A DNA stretch of 64,000 nt from Pannonibacter indicus (lineage in GTDB: Bacteria > Pseudomonadota > Alphaproteobacteria > Rhizobiales > Stappiaceae). This document shows, piece by piece, positions 1 through 8,694 of the stretch. Position 1 is the first letter of the stretch. Each line of letters begins with the position of its first letter. Location of the stretch: the NCBI RefSeq assembly GCF_001418225.1, contig NZ_LIPT01000005.1, positions 1-64,000 on the forward strand, in the 5' to 3' direction. Under the pieces are notes generated by a model that was not told the DNA's origin, made no database searches, and worked only from the letters and a program-made list of their open reading frames with translations. The position numbers and the translations under genes are program-made.

Positions 1-349
1 GAGGGGCTCAGAAGTTTCCCCGCGCAGCCTCCGTCAGGATCAGCTTGTCCAGCGTCAGATCCGCCACCGCCTTGCGAAGCCGTTCGTTCTCCTTCTGGAG
101 ATCCTTCAACTGCCGAAGCTGGTCACGGCTCATGCCGCCATATTGCTTACGCCACCGGTAGAACGTCAGCTCGGAAACGCCGATCTGGCGAACGGCATCC
201 GCCATCGCCATGCCTTGGCCGCGCAAAACCTCAACCTGCCGAAGCTTCGTGACGATCTCGTCGGGCTTGTGTCGCTTGTTTGCCATTGTGGTCCTCCTTC
301 AGGGTCAAAACCATACTTCAAGGTGGACCCGTTCAATGGGGGTGGATCA
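1..349 (-). mobile_element. IS3-family insertion sequence, 5' end with orfA; continues beyond the window start
   Basis: The stretch holds a complete orfA on the minus strand; orfB would lie before base 1. The element boundary is placed near 349 because the minus strand begins there with TGATCCACCCCC, a TG-initiated G/C-rich end of the kind seen at IS3-family termini, about 63 bases before the orfA start. The other terminal repeat and any target duplication lie outside the window, so the boundary is approximate. Confidence 0.7.
8..286 (-). CDS. IS3-family transposase OrfA (helix-turn-helix subunit)
   Basis: This 92-residue protein is the DNA-binding half of an IS3-family transposase, which recognises the element ends and is joined to the catalytic OrfB by programmed frameshifting. 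It has the usual OrfA architecture: an N-terminal HTH_Tnp_1 helix-turn-helix (residues 8-50, with AVRQIGVSELTFYRWRKQYG) followed by a leucine-zipper-like coiled coil (residues 55-85, LKDLQKENERLRKAV). Length is normal for the family. It stops at 8-10, so the frameshift region and orfB lie outside the window. The start is an ATG preceded on the minus strand by GAAGGAGGACCACA, a strong ribosome binding site. It is the only mobile-element gene seen in the window. Confidence 0.93.
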   Translation of the reverse strand: MANKRHKPDEIVTKLRQVEVLRGQGMAMADAVRQIGVSELTFYRWRKQYGGMSRDQLRQLKDLQKENERLRKAVADLTLDKLILTEAARGNF

Positions 350-682
350 GGTGCAGCACTCAACCTGTCAGGGCGCAATTGTTTGACTTGTATAAACAAT
401 CACTCGCTCGCTTGCGTTGCCTCCAAGTCAGCAAAAGCTAAACTTTTAACTGAACGCCATTATTTGGACGTCTTTTCATGGACGCAACAGTTGGGGTACT
501 ACATTGGCGCAGCCATACGCAATCGTAAATATGGCCACCATTTGGACGTGTGAAAGGTTCTCAAGCCATTTTTTCGCCGATCTGGCACCTCAAGATCGAT
601 CACGAAACAGCGAGGGTTGCGCTAAGGTGCAGTTGCGAATATATGCTCACCACTTGAATTTCAGAACATATGGAGAAGTCCT
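350..682. other. gene-free gap between the IS end and rpoZ
   Basis: There is no convincing gene here. The stretch is more AT-rich than its neighbours and carries a GGAGAA ribosome binding site just before rpoZ. It must hold the rpoZ promoter unless transcription comes out of the IS. I recognise no remnant of another gene. Confidence 0.5.
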
Positions 683-1081
683 ATGGCGCGCGTGACCGTC
701 GAGGATTGCATCGACAAGGTTAATAACCGGTTCGAGCTGGTGCTGCTGGCAGCACATCGCGCCCGGATGATCTCAAGCGGTTCGCCGCTGACCATCGATC
801 GCGACAACGACAAGAATCCGGTCGTCGCCCTGCGAGAAATCGCAGATGAGACTGTGAGCCCGGAAGATCTTAAGGAAGACCTCATTCATTCTCTGCAGAA
901 ATATGTGGAAGTGGATGAGCCGGAGGCGGAAGCCGTACCGCTCGTTCCGTCCAGCAATTCTGGCGGCACCCAGGTCAATGCGGTAGACGATTCGAACGTT
1001 GAGTTCGACCGCATGTCGGAAGAAGATCTGCTGCGCGGTCTGGAAGGCCTTGTGCCGCCGGAGCGTTCGGACGACATCTGA
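683..1081 (+). CDS. rpoZ: DNA-directed RNA polymerase omega subunit
   Basis: Omega helps fold and assemble the beta-prime subunit of RNA polymerase and contributes to the ppGpp site in proteobacteria. The 132-residue product opens with the family hallmark [20 protein letters not shown], followed by [10 protein letters not shown] and the conserved helix ending in [12 protein letters not shown] (residues 1-60). The C-terminal half is an acidic, Pro/Glu/Asp-rich tail typical of alphaproteobacterial omega subunits. An upstream GGAGAA supports the ATG. It is followed 77 bases later by the (p)ppGpp synthetase gene, the usual alphaproteobacterial pairing of an effector enzyme and a subunit that takes part in its binding. 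Confidence 0.96.
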   Translation: MARVTVEDCIDKVNNRFELVLLAAHRARMISSGSPLTIDRDNDKNPVVALREIADETVSPEDLKEDLIHSLQKYVEVDEPEAEAVPLVPSSNSGGTQVNAVDDSNVEFDRMSEEDLLRGLEGLVPPERSDDI

Positions 1082-1158
1082 TTTCCGGCATGAGGCGGGT
1101 CATCTGAGTTGGCAAGCCCTGGTGCTGCAATCTGTGTCCAAGGGTGTCTGCTGCGGCC

Positions 1159-3369
1159 ATGATGCGCCAATACGAGCTTGTCGAACGGGTTACCCGCTAT
1201 AATCCGAATGCCGATGAAGGCCTTTTGAACAAGGCCTATGTCTATGCCATGAAGAAGCACGGGTCCCAGACCCGCGCTTCCGGCGATCCTTATTTTTCCC
1301 ATCCGCTCGAAGTGGCTGCTATCCTGACCGATCTCAGGCTGGATGACGCGACCGTTGCCGTCGCGCTGCTGCATGACACCATCGAGGACACGGATGCCAC
1401 CCGCGCGGAGATCGACACGGTCTTCGGCGAGGAAATCGGCAAGCTTGTCGAAGGCCTGACCAAGATCAAGCGCCTCGACCTCGTCTCCCAGAAGACCAAG
1501 CAGGCGGAGAATTTCCGCAAGCTGCTGCTCGCCATCGCCGATGATGTGCGTGTACTGCTGGTGAAGCTGGCGGACCGGCTTCACAATATGCGCACGCTCC
1601 ATCACATGCCGGAGCACAAGCGCGGCCGCATCGCCGAAGAGACGATGGAGATCTATGCCCCGCTCGCCGGGCGCATGGGCATGCAGGACATGCGCGAGGA
1701 GCTGGAGGACCTGTCCTTCCAGGTGCTCAATCCGGAAGCCTATGCCACGATTGCCGAGCGGCTCACGGGCCTGCGCGAGCGCAACGGCGGGCTGATCGGC
1801 GAGATCGAAAGCCTGCTGACCGCCCAGATCGCCGAGCGCGGCATCGCTGCCCGGGTCAAGGGCCGTGAGAAGCGCCCCTACTCCATCTTCCGCAAGATGC
1901 AGCAGAAGTCGCTGGGCTTCGAGCAGCTTTCCGACATTTACGGCTTCCGCGTCATCGTCGGCACCACCGAGGCCTGCTACCGGGTTCTGGGCATCATCCA
2001 CACCACCTGGCCGACCGTCCCGGGGCGGTTCAAGGATTACATCTCGACGCCGAAGCAGAACGACTACCGCTCGATCCACACCACGATCGTCGGCCCCAGC
2101 CGCCAGCGCGTGGAACTGCAGATCCGCACCGAGGCGATGGACCGGGTGGCCGAATACGGTATTGCCGCGCACGCCCTCTACAAGGACGGGCAGACGGGCG
2201 GGCGCAACATTGCCCGGCACACGGATGAAAGCCGCGCCTATGAATGGCTGCGGCGCACCATCGACCTCTTGTCGCAGGGCGACACGCCGGAAGAATTCCT
2301 TGAAAACACAAAGCTGGAACTGTTCCACGATCAGGTGTTCTGCTTCACCCCCAAGGGCCGCCTGATCGCCCTGCCGCGCGGGGCGACACCCATCGACTTT
2401 GCCTATGCGGTGCATACGGGCATCGGCAACACCTGCGTCGGCTGCAAGATCAACGGCAAGATCATGCCGCTGGTGACCGAACTGCGGAACGGCGACGAGG
2501 TGGAAGTCATCCGTTCGCAGGCACAGACGCCGCCGCCCGCCTGGGAATCAATTGCCGTGACCGGCAAGGCCAAGGCCGCGATCCGCCGGGCCACGCGCGA
2601 ATCCATCCGCAAGCAGTACGGCGCCCTTGGCGAGCACGTGCTGCAGCGCGCCTTCAACCGTGCGGGCAAGCCTTATTCGGAAGGCCTGCTGGACGGCGTG
2701 CTCGGCCTGCTCAATCAGGAAACCGTTGCCGATCTGCTGGCCAGCGTCGGGCGCGGCGAGTTGAGCGCGCAACAGGTGGTCAAGGCAGTCCACCCGGACT
2801 ATCAGGACGAGCGCACGGCTCATCTGAAGCCGGAGCCTGGTGAAGGCTGGTTCGATCTTGAGAAAGGCCAGGGCCTGAAGTTCCGCATTCCCGATGCCGC
2901 GCAGGGTACCGATGGCATGGCGCTGCCGATCCGCGGCCTGACCGGTGACATTCCGGTGAGCTTTGCCCCCAATGGCGGCGCCGTGCCCGGAGACCGGATC
3001 GTCGGCATCCTGACGCCTTCGGAAGGGCTGACGATCTATCCGATCCAGTCGCCGGCACTGAAGGAATTCGACGACCAGAGCGACCGCTGGATCGACGTGC
3101 GCTGGGACATCGACGTGGACAACCCGGAGCGCTTCCCGGCGCGCATCAACGTGTCAGCGCTGAATGAGCCCGGCTCACTCGCCGCCATCGCCCAGGTGAT
3201 CGGCGACAATGGCGGCAACATCGACAATCTGAAGATGGTCCGCAAGGTGGCCGATTTCCATCAGATGATCATCGATCTCGAGGTATGGGATCTGAAACAC
3301 CTGAATCGTATCATCAACCAGCTGCGGGCCAAGCCGAACGTGTCGAGCGTGACACGTGTCAACGGCTGA
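1159..3369 (+). CDS. rsh: bifunctional (p)ppGpp synthetase/hydrolase (RelA/SpoT homologue)
   Basis: This enzyme makes and degrades the stringent-response alarmone (p)ppGpp in the cytoplasm. The 736-residue protein shows the full long-RSH layout: an HD hydrolase domain (about 25-180, with the HD pair in LLHDTIEDTD at 72-73, so hydrolase is probably active), a synthetase domain (about 235-350, with KRPYSIFRKM and DIYGFRVIV), a TGS domain (about 390-450, ATPIDFAYAVHTGIGN), and a C-terminal ACT domain (about 660-735, MNEPGSLAAIAQVIGDNGGNIDNL-type). The start is placed at the ATG-ATG giving MMRQYELVERV, which matches relatives; an in-frame upstream codon at 1144 would add five residues. Being the only RSH here and intact in both domains fits the single Rsh of Rhizobiales. 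Confidence 0.96.
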   Translation: MMRQYELVERVTRYNPNADEGLLNKAYVYAMKKHGSQTRASGDPYFSHPLEVAAILTDLRLDDATVAVALLHDTIEDTDATRAEIDTVFGEEIGKLVEGLTKIKRLDLVSQKTKQAENFRKLLLAIADDVRVLLVKLADRLHNMRTLHHMPEHKRGRIAEETMEIYAPLAGRMGMQDMREELEDLSFQVLNPEAYATIAERLTGLRERNGGLIGEIESLLTAQIAERGIAARVKGREKRPYSIFRKMQQKSLGFEQLSDIYGFRVIVGTTEACYRVLGIIHTTWPTVPGRFKDYISTPKQNDYRSIHTTIVGPSRQRVELQIRTEAMDRVAEYGIAAHALYKDGQTGGRNIARHTDESRAYEWLRRTIDLLSQGDTPEEFLENTKLELFHDQVFCFTPKGRLIALPRGATPIDFAYAVHTGIGNTCVGCKINGKIMPLVTELRNGDEVEVIRSQAQTPPPAWESIAVTGKAKAAIRRATRESIRKQYGALGEHVLQRAFNRAGKPYSEGLLDGVLGLLNQETVADLLASVGRGELSAQQVVKAVHPDYQDERTAHLKPEPGEGWFDLEKGQGLKFRIPDAAQGTDGMALPIRGLTGDIPVSFAPNGGAVPGDRIVGILTPSEGLTIYPIQSPALKEFDDQSDRWIDVRWDIDVDNPERFPARINVSALNEPGSLAAIAQVIGDNGGNIDNLKMVRKVADFHQMIIDLEVWDLKHLNRIINQLRAKPNVSSVTRVNG

Positions 3370-3396
3370 CCCGGCACAAGACGGAGACTTTGGACG

Positions 3397-3978
3397 ATGA
3401 CGCAGGACGAAGTCCTGGCCGTTTTCCGCGAGGCGGGGGCCATTCTGGAAGGGCATTTCATTCTTTCCTCCGGGCTGCGCAGCCCGGTCTTCCTGCAGAA
3501 GGCCCGCGTCTTCATGTATCCGGAGAAGACCGAACGCCTGTGCAAGGCGCTAGCGCGGAAGATCGAGGCAGCCGGCCTTGGCAAGATCGATGCCGTCGTC
3601 TCTCCTGCCCTTGGTGGCCTGATCCCCGGTTATGAAACGGCCCGCCACCTCGGCGTTCCGGCCATGTGGGTGGAGCGTGAGGGAGGCGAGTTCCGCCTGC
3701 GCCGCTTCGAGATGGAAAAGGGCGCGCGCGTCGTCATCGTTGAAGATATCGTCACCACGGGCCTGTCCAGCCGCGAGACGGTGGAGGCCCTGCGGGCCAT
3801 CGGCGCAGACGTTCTGGCCGTGGCCTGCCTGATTGACCGCTCTGCCGGAGAGGCGGACACAACCGTGCCACTTGTATCGCTGACACAGTACAAGGTGCCG
3901 GCCTATGAGCCGGACAAGCTGCCGCCGGAACTGGCGGCGCTGCCAGCCGTGAAGCCGGGAAGCCGCAACCTCGCCTGA
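3397..3978 (+). CDS. pyrE: orotate phosphoribosyltransferase
   Basis: PyrE transfers the ribose-phosphate of PRPP to orotate to give OMP in de novo pyrimidine synthesis. The 193-residue product carries the PRPP-binding signature [14 protein letters not shown] (from about residue 112) and the N-terminal substrate region [22 protein letters not shown]. It follows rsh by 27 bases on the same strand and precedes a DUF2062 gene by 32 bases, so the three are probably cotranscribed. Length and motif spacing are normal, and nothing suggests a truncated or chimaeric gene. Confidence 0.96.
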   Translation: MTQDEVLAVFREAGAILEGHFILSSGLRSPVFLQKARVFMYPEKTERLCKALARKIEAAGLGKIDAVVSPALGGLIPGYETARHLGVPAMWVEREGGEFRLRRFEMEKGARVVIVEDIVTTGLSSRETVEALRAIGADVLAVACLIDRSAGEADTTVPLVSLTQYKVPAYEPDKLPPELAALPAVKPGSRNLA

Positions 3979-4010
3979 GCGGGCAAAACGGGAAAGGGAG
4001 ACAGGACCGC

Positions 4011-4583
4011 ATGCTGTTTCAGCGCAGAACACCGCCAACCCGGCTTCAAAAGATGCGCGTCGCCGTGTGGCCGCGGGCGAGCTGGTCCCGGTCGTTCCGC
4101 TATTATGGCAAGCGTGTCCTGCGCCTGACCGCCAGTCCCGATGCCGTCGCCAGAGGTTTCGCGGCAGGCGCCTTCGCCTCCTTTACCCCCTTTATGGGCT
4201 TTCATTTCCTGCTGGCGGCCGCCTGCGCCTTCGCGATCCGGGGCAACATAATTGCTTCGGCTCTTGGCACCGCTGTCGGCAATCCGCTGACTTTTCCCTT
4301 CATCTGGGCCGCGACCTACAAACTGGGTCACCTGATCCTCGGGTCGAGCCAGCATGAGATTGCCCGCCGCGAAGGCGCCACCCGCTATGGCTTCAACCTG
4401 ATGGAGCAGTCTTTAGATACGCTCTGGCCGGTGATCAAGCCCATGCTGATCGGCGGCATTCCCCTTGGCCTGGTCTGCGGTGCACTGTGCTATGTCATTG
4501 TTTTTCAGAGCGTGCGCACCTATCAGGAAGCCAAGCGCCTGCGCCTTGAAAAGCGGCGGGACGCAAGCCGCAAGGCCGAATAG
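4011..4583 (+). CDS. DUF2062 domain membrane protein
   Basis: This 190-residue protein belongs to the DUF2062 family of small inner-membrane proteins of unknown biochemical role. Residues about 50-115 form two hydrophobic segments around the hallmark FAAGAFASFTPFMGFHFLLA and GTAVGNPLTFPFIW, and a third hydrophobic segment (PLGLVCGALCYVIVF) lies near residue 150. The C-terminus is a short, highly charged helix (EAKRLRLEKRRDASRK). In Rhizobiales this gene regularly sits between pyrE and acpS, as here, but its job is not established. The start follows AAAGGGAGA at a suitable distance. Confidence 0.85.
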   Translation: MLFQRRTPPTRLQKMRVAVWPRASWSRSFRYYGKRVLRLTASPDAVARGFAAGAFASFTPFMGFHFLLAAACAFAIRGNIIASALGTAVGNPLTFPFIWAATYKLGHLILGSSQHEIARREGATRYGFNLMEQSLDTLWPVIKPMLIGGIPLGLVCGALCYVIVFQSVRTYQEAKRLRLEKRRDASRKAE

Positions 4584-4652
4584 CTTGAAGATGCCTGTCC
4601 GGCATCCTAATTGCATGTCTTGCGCGTTCTGACGGGCCCGGGAAAGGCAGCC

Positions 4653-5093
4653 ATGATTCTTGGCATCGGCAGCGATCTGATCGACATACGCCGCATCGAG
4701 CAGACACTGGAACGGTTCGGCGAGCGCTTCACCAACCGCGTCTTCACCGAAAGGGAGCGCCAGCGCTCCGACCGGCGCGCCGAGCGGGCAGCCTCCTATG
4801 CCAAACGCTTTGCCGCAAAGGAGGCCTGTTCCAAGGCACTTGGCACCGGCATCCGTATGGGCGTTGCCTGGCGGGAGATGGGGGTGGTGAACCTGCCCAG
4901 CGGCCGTCCGACACTGGAACTCACAGGCAGCGCCGCCGGGCGGCTTGCCCGGCTGACGCCCGAAGGCTTCAAGGCCCGCATTGACCTGACCATTACCGAT
5001 GACTACCCGCTGGCGCAGGCCTTCGTGGTGATTTCCGCCTGGCCGCAGGACTGGCCGGAGCCCCCTGCCCTGCCCGTGCGCGAGCAGGCCTGA
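4653..5093 (+). CDS. acpS: holo-[acyl-carrier-protein] synthase
   Basis: AcpS transfers 4'-phosphopantetheine from CoA to acyl carrier protein, activating it for fatty acid synthesis. The 146-residue product begins with [17 protein letters not shown], with the magnesium-binding Asp at residue 8, and has the second signature [14 protein letters not shown] around residues 50-65, including the metal-binding Glu. The start at 4653 is chosen because homologues begin at MILGIGSD; the longer reading frame upstream adds 14 unlike residues. It lies between DUF2062 and lepB. The C-terminal 20 or so residues ([16 protein letters not shown]) are a Pro-rich extension beyond the usual end. Confidence 0.95.
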   Translation: MILGIGSDLIDIRRIEQTLERFGERFTNRVFTERERQRSDRRAERAASYAKRFAAKEACSKALGTGIRMGVAWREMGVVNLPSGRPTLELTGSAAGRLARLTPEGFKARIDLTITDDYPLAQAFVVISAWPQDWPEPPALPVREQA

Positions 5094-5230
5094 GGCTTTC
5101 TCAAACGGCCATAAAGCCACGTTTGCATGCCTTGCCGCAGACCTTGCGCCAAGCCTTGCGTTGCCAGCCCCGGCATGAACGGCTAAAAGTCGCAGCAACA
5201 GACTGAGGCCGATGGCGCCTCACGGCACGA

Positions 5231-6004
5231 ATGAAGGACGACATGAGCGTGACGGACAAGAAAAAAGCCAAGGAAGGCAGCCTTGGCGAAACGGTCAAGG
5301 TGATCGTTCAAGCCCTGCTGATCGCGCTGGTCGTGCGCACGTTCCTGTTTCAGCCGTTCAACATCCCCTCAGGGTCCATGATGAACACGCTGCTGATCGG
5401 CGATTACCTGTTTGTGTCGAAATACAGCTACGGCTATTCGCGCTACTCCTTCCCCTTCGGCATGCCGCCCTTCTCCGGCCGCTTGCTGAGCTCGGATCCG
5501 CAGCGTGGGGACGTGGCCGTGTTCAAGACGCCGCACGATAATTCCACCGACTACATCAAGCGGGTCATCGGCCTGCCGGGCGATGAGATCCAGATGATCG
5601 ATGGAGTGCTGCATATCAACGGCGAGGCCGTCCCGCGTGAGCGCATCGAGGACTTCATCGACAAGGACAGCTTCGGTAACGAACGCCGTGTCGCCCGCTA
5701 CCGTGAAACCCTGCCCAATGGCGTCAGCTACGACACGCTGGACCTGACCCCGCGCGGACAGTCCGACAACACCCGCCCGTTCAAGGTGCCGGCCGGCCAT
5801 TACTTCATGATGGGCGACAACCGTGACAATTCCACCGACAGCCGCGTGCCGGTGGAACTGGGCGGTGTCGGTTATGTGCCGCTCGACAACTTTGTCGGCC
5901 GCGCCGAAGTGATCTTCTTTTCGGTGGATGGCGGTCACCCTGCCTGGCAGTTCTGGTACTGGCCCTGGTCCATACGCTGGGACCGGCTGTTCCAGTCGAT
6001 CTGA
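5231..6004 (+). CDS. lepB: signal peptidase I
   Basis: LepB is the membrane-anchored Ser/Lys protease that removes signal peptides from secreted proteins. The 257-residue product has one N-terminal transmembrane segment (about 21-40, VKVIVQALLIALVVRTFLF), then the catalytic serine motif IPSGSMMNTL (Ser49) and the catalytic lysine in DYIKRVIGLPGDEIQ (Lys110), and the conserved box GDNRDNSTDSR near residue 195. The start could be 5231 or the in-frame ATG at 5243; both leave the protein intact. The gene is followed after 13 bases by rnc, the conserved lepB-rnc-era arrangement. Confidence 0.96.
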   Translation: MKDDMSVTDKKKAKEGSLGETVKVIVQALLIALVVRTFLFQPFNIPSGSMMNTLLIGDYLFVSKYSYGYSRYSFPFGMPPFSGRLLSSDPQRGDVAVFKTPHDNSTDYIKRVIGLPGDEIQMIDGVLHINGEAVPRERIEDFIDKDSFGNERRVARYRETLPNGVSYDTLDLTPRGQSDNTRPFKVPAGHYFMMGDNRDNSTDSRVPVELGGVGYVPLDNFVGRAEVIFFSVDGGHPAWQFWYWPWSIRWDRLFQSI

Positions 6005-6017
6005 GGCAGGAGACGGC

Positions 6018-6725
6018 ATGACCATTTCCCGCAAGACAGACATGCTTGCCGCCGTCGAGGCGCGCATCGGCCACAAGTTTACCGACCGCAGCCTGCTGCA
6101 GCAGGCGCTGACCCATGCCAGCGCCCTGTCCGGGGCCGATACGTCCGGCGGCAGCTACCAGCGGCTTGAGTTCCTCGGCGACCGGGTGCTCGGGCTTGCT
6201 GTTGCCAGCATGCTGCACCGGCACTATCCGCGTGCCGATGAAGGCGAAATGGCGCGGCGTCTGAACCACATGGTCAAGCGCGAGACCTGCGCCGAGATCG
6301 CCATCGAGCTGAAGCTGGGCGATGACATGCGCATCAGCCAGAGCGAGGCGCAAACCGGCGGGCGCCAGAAAACGGCGCTGCTGGCCGATATCTGCGAGGC
6401 TGTAATTGCCGCCATCTATCTGGACGCAGGCTTCGAGACGGCGGAAGATTTCGTGCGCCGCCTGTGGGAGCCACGCATGCTGACCTTCTCCGGCCCCTTG
6501 CGCGATGCCAAGACCACCCTGCAGGAGTGGGTGCAGGCCAAGAGCCTGCCGGCCCCGGTCTACAAGGTGGTGGACCGCACCGGCCCAGACCATGCGCCGG
6601 AATTCATCGTTGCCGTGCAGGTGGAAAAATTCCCCAGCGCCGAAGGGCGCGGCAACTCCAAGCGCGTGGCCGAACAGGCTGCCGCCGAAACCATGCTGCG
6701 GCGGGAAGGCGTCTGGAGCGACTGA
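6018..6725 (+). CDS. rnc: ribonuclease III
   Basis: RNase III cleaves double-stranded RNA and processes the rRNA precursor. The 235-residue product has the catalytic signature YQRLEFLGDRVLGLAVA (about residues 50-66), the second acidic cluster ADICEAVIAAIYLDAG (about 118-133), and a C-terminal double-stranded-RNA-binding domain (about 158-232, starting DAKTTLQEWVQAK and ending with the Lys/Ala-rich helix). The start at 6018 follows CAGGAGACGGC and gives the family's usual length; an upstream reading through the lepB end is rejected. It sits in the lepB-rnc-era-recO run. Confidence 0.96.
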   Translation: MTISRKTDMLAAVEARIGHKFTDRSLLQQALTHASALSGADTSGGSYQRLEFLGDRVLGLAVASMLHRHYPRADEGEMARRLNHMVKRETCAEIAIELKLGDDMRISQSEAQTGGRQKTALLADICEAVIAAIYLDAGFETAEDFVRRLWEPRMLTFSGPLRDAKTTLQEWVQAKSLPAPVYKVVDRTGPDHAPEFIVAVQVEKFPSAEGRGNSKRVAEQAAAETMLRREGVWSD

Positions 6726-6840
6726 CGCCCGGGGCCCATGCACGGGATGCTTCGCCTCATCCAACAAACCCGCTATGATTGACCCGCCGGGGCCGGACCG
6801 CTGTCCGCCACACCGGTTGACACCTTGAAAGACGACAGAT

Positions 6841-7794
6841 TTGACCGATCAGGACCTGCCCGGCACCGCCGGGACCGACATGGACGCCCTTCATACCGCA
6901 GACGGCACCCGTGCGGGCTTCGTTGCCCTCATCGGCGCGCCGAACGCCGGCAAATCGACGCTGATCAACCAGCTCGTCGGCACCAAGGTTTCCATCGTCA
7001 CGCACAAGGTCCAGACGACACGCGCCATCGTGCGCGGCATCGCCATGCATGGCGCGTCGCAGATCATCTTCGTGGACACCCCCGGCATCTTCAAACCCAA
7101 GCGCCGGCTGGACCGGGCGATGGTCGACACCGCCTGGGGCGGCGCACGCGACGCGGATGTGACCGCCCTGCTGATCGACGCCCGCAAGGGCCTGACGGAA
7201 GAAGTGGAAGCCATTCTTGGCCGGCTTGCTGACATGCCCGGCAAGAAAGTGCTGATCCTCAACAAGACAGACGTGGCCAACCGTGAGAAGCTGCTGAAAG
7301 TCGCTTCCACCGCGAACGAAACCGTTGCTTTCGAGCGCACCTTCATGGTCTCGGCCCTGACCGGCGATGGCGTTTCGGACATTCTCACCTATTTCGCCGG
7401 AGAAGTGCGCCCCGGACCCTGGCTTTATCCGGAGGATCAGGTTTCCGATGCCCCCATGCGCATGCTGGCGGCGGAAATCACCCGCGAGAAGCTGTTCGAG
7501 CGCCTGCACGAGGAAATCCCCTACGTCTCCACCGTCGAGACCGAACTGTGGGAAGAGCGCAAGGATGGCTCCGTGCGCATCGAGCAGACGATCTATGTGG
7601 AGCGTGACAGCCAGAAGGCCATCGTGCTGGGCAAGAAGGGCCAGACCATCAAGATCATCTCGCAGGCCGCCCGCACCGAACTGACGGAAATCGTGGAACG
7701 GCCCGTGCATCTGTTCCTCTTCGTCAAGGTGCGCGAGAACTGGGCCGATGATCCGGAGCGCTACCGCGAAATGGGGCTGGAATTCCCGCGCTGA
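6841..7794 (+). CDS. era: GTPase Era
   Basis: Era is an essential GTPase that binds the 3' end of 16S rRNA and helps 30S maturation. The 317-residue product shows the G1 loop GAPNAGKST, G3 DTPGIF, G4 NKTD and the C-terminal KH RNA-binding domain (about residues 215-300, with IVLGKKGQTIKIISQAAR). The reading frame opens with a TTG at 6841. An ATG at 6880 would remove 13 non-conserved residues, so the exact start is uncertain. It lies between rnc and recO on the same strand. Confidence 0.95.
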   Translation: MTDQDLPGTAGTDMDALHTADGTRAGFVALIGAPNAGKSTLINQLVGTKVSIVTHKVQTTRAIVRGIAMHGASQIIFVDTPGIFKPKRRLDRAMVDTAWGGARDADVTALLIDARKGLTEEVEAILGRLADMPGKKVLILNKTDVANREKLLKVASTANETVAFERTFMVSALTGDGVSDILTYFAGEVRPGPWLYPEDQVSDAPMRMLAAEITREKLFERLHEEIPYVSTVETELWEERKDGSVRIEQTIYVERDSQKAIVLGKKGQTIKIISQAARTELTEIVERPVHLFLFVKVRENWADDPERYREMGLEFPR

Positions 7795-7836
7795 TCCGGC
7801 GCGGGACACAGAACAGGGAAACCGTGTGGCACGCCG

Positions 7837-8601
7837 ATGGAATGGACAGATGACGGCGTTCTCCTTTCCTGCCGCCCGCAAGGGGAAAGCGCGGCTGTCG
7901 CCGAGGTGATGACCCGCCATCAGGGCCGGTATCTCGGCCTTGTCCGCTCCGCCCGCTCCTCCCGCATGACGCCGCTGTTGCAGCCCGGCAACACGCTGCG
8001 CCTTACCTGGCGCGCCCGGCTGCCCGGCCAGCTCGGCCTTTTCTCCGTTGAGGGCCTGTCATTACGCGCCGGTTTCCTGATGCAGGAAGCATGCGCTCTT
8101 TATGGCGTGCAGCATCTGGCCGCCCTCACCCGCCTGCTGCCGGAGCGCGCCGCACATGAGGGGCTGTTTCAGGCCCTCACCGTGGTGCTGGACCACCTGC
8201 ATGAGCCGCTGATCGCGGGCCCCCTGATTGTGCGCTATGAACTGGCGCTGCTGACAGAACTCGGCTACGGCCTTGACCTCAGCCGCTGCGCAGCTACCGG
8301 CCAGGCATGGGATCTGGCCTATGTGTCGCCGAAAAGCGCGCGTGCCGTCAGCCGCGATGCCGGAGCCCCCTACCGGGACAAACTGCTGCCCCTGCCTGCC
8401 TTTCTGGTCGAGGGCGAGCGCCAGCCGGGCACGGAAATCAACTTCGCCGACCTCTCCGGCGGCTTCACGCTCACTGCCTTCTTCCTCGACCGGCACGTCA
8501 CCGGCCCCGCCGGCCTTGACCTCTCCACCACCCGGACCGGCATGACGGCGGCCTTCGCCAAGGCCTACGAGCAGGCAGGGCTGATGGGGTTTGGCGGATA
8601 G
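7837..8601 (+). CDS. recO: DNA repair protein RecO
   Basis: RecO works with RecF and RecR to load RecA onto SSB-coated single-stranded DNA. The 254-residue product has the N-terminal OB-fold (about 1-80, MEWTDDGVLLSCRPQGE, then HQGRYLGLVRSARSS) and the helical C-terminal domain with the alphaproteobacterial RecO block CAATGQAWDLAYVSPKSAR and AGAPYRDKLLPLP. It follows era by 42 bases and closes the housekeeping run; parC begins about 90 bases further on. Confidence 0.94.
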   Translation: MEWTDDGVLLSCRPQGESAAVAEVMTRHQGRYLGLVRSARSSRMTPLLQPGNTLRLTWRARLPGQLGLFSVEGLSLRAGFLMQEACALYGVQHLAALTRLLPERAAHEGLFQALTVVLDHLHEPLIAGPLIVRYELALLTELGYGLDLSRCAATGQAWDLAYVSPKSARAVSRDAGAPYRDKLLPLPAFLVEGERQPGTEINFADLSGGFTLTAFFLDRHVTGPAGLDLSTTRTGMTAAFAKAYEQAGLMGFGG

Positions 8602-8694
8602 ACCGCTCAAGACCGGGGAAAAACCTGCAGAATTCTGCCATTTCCACCCCCGCAGAATTGTGTGAATGGGCCAATCCGGGCTATGGCTCGCCTC

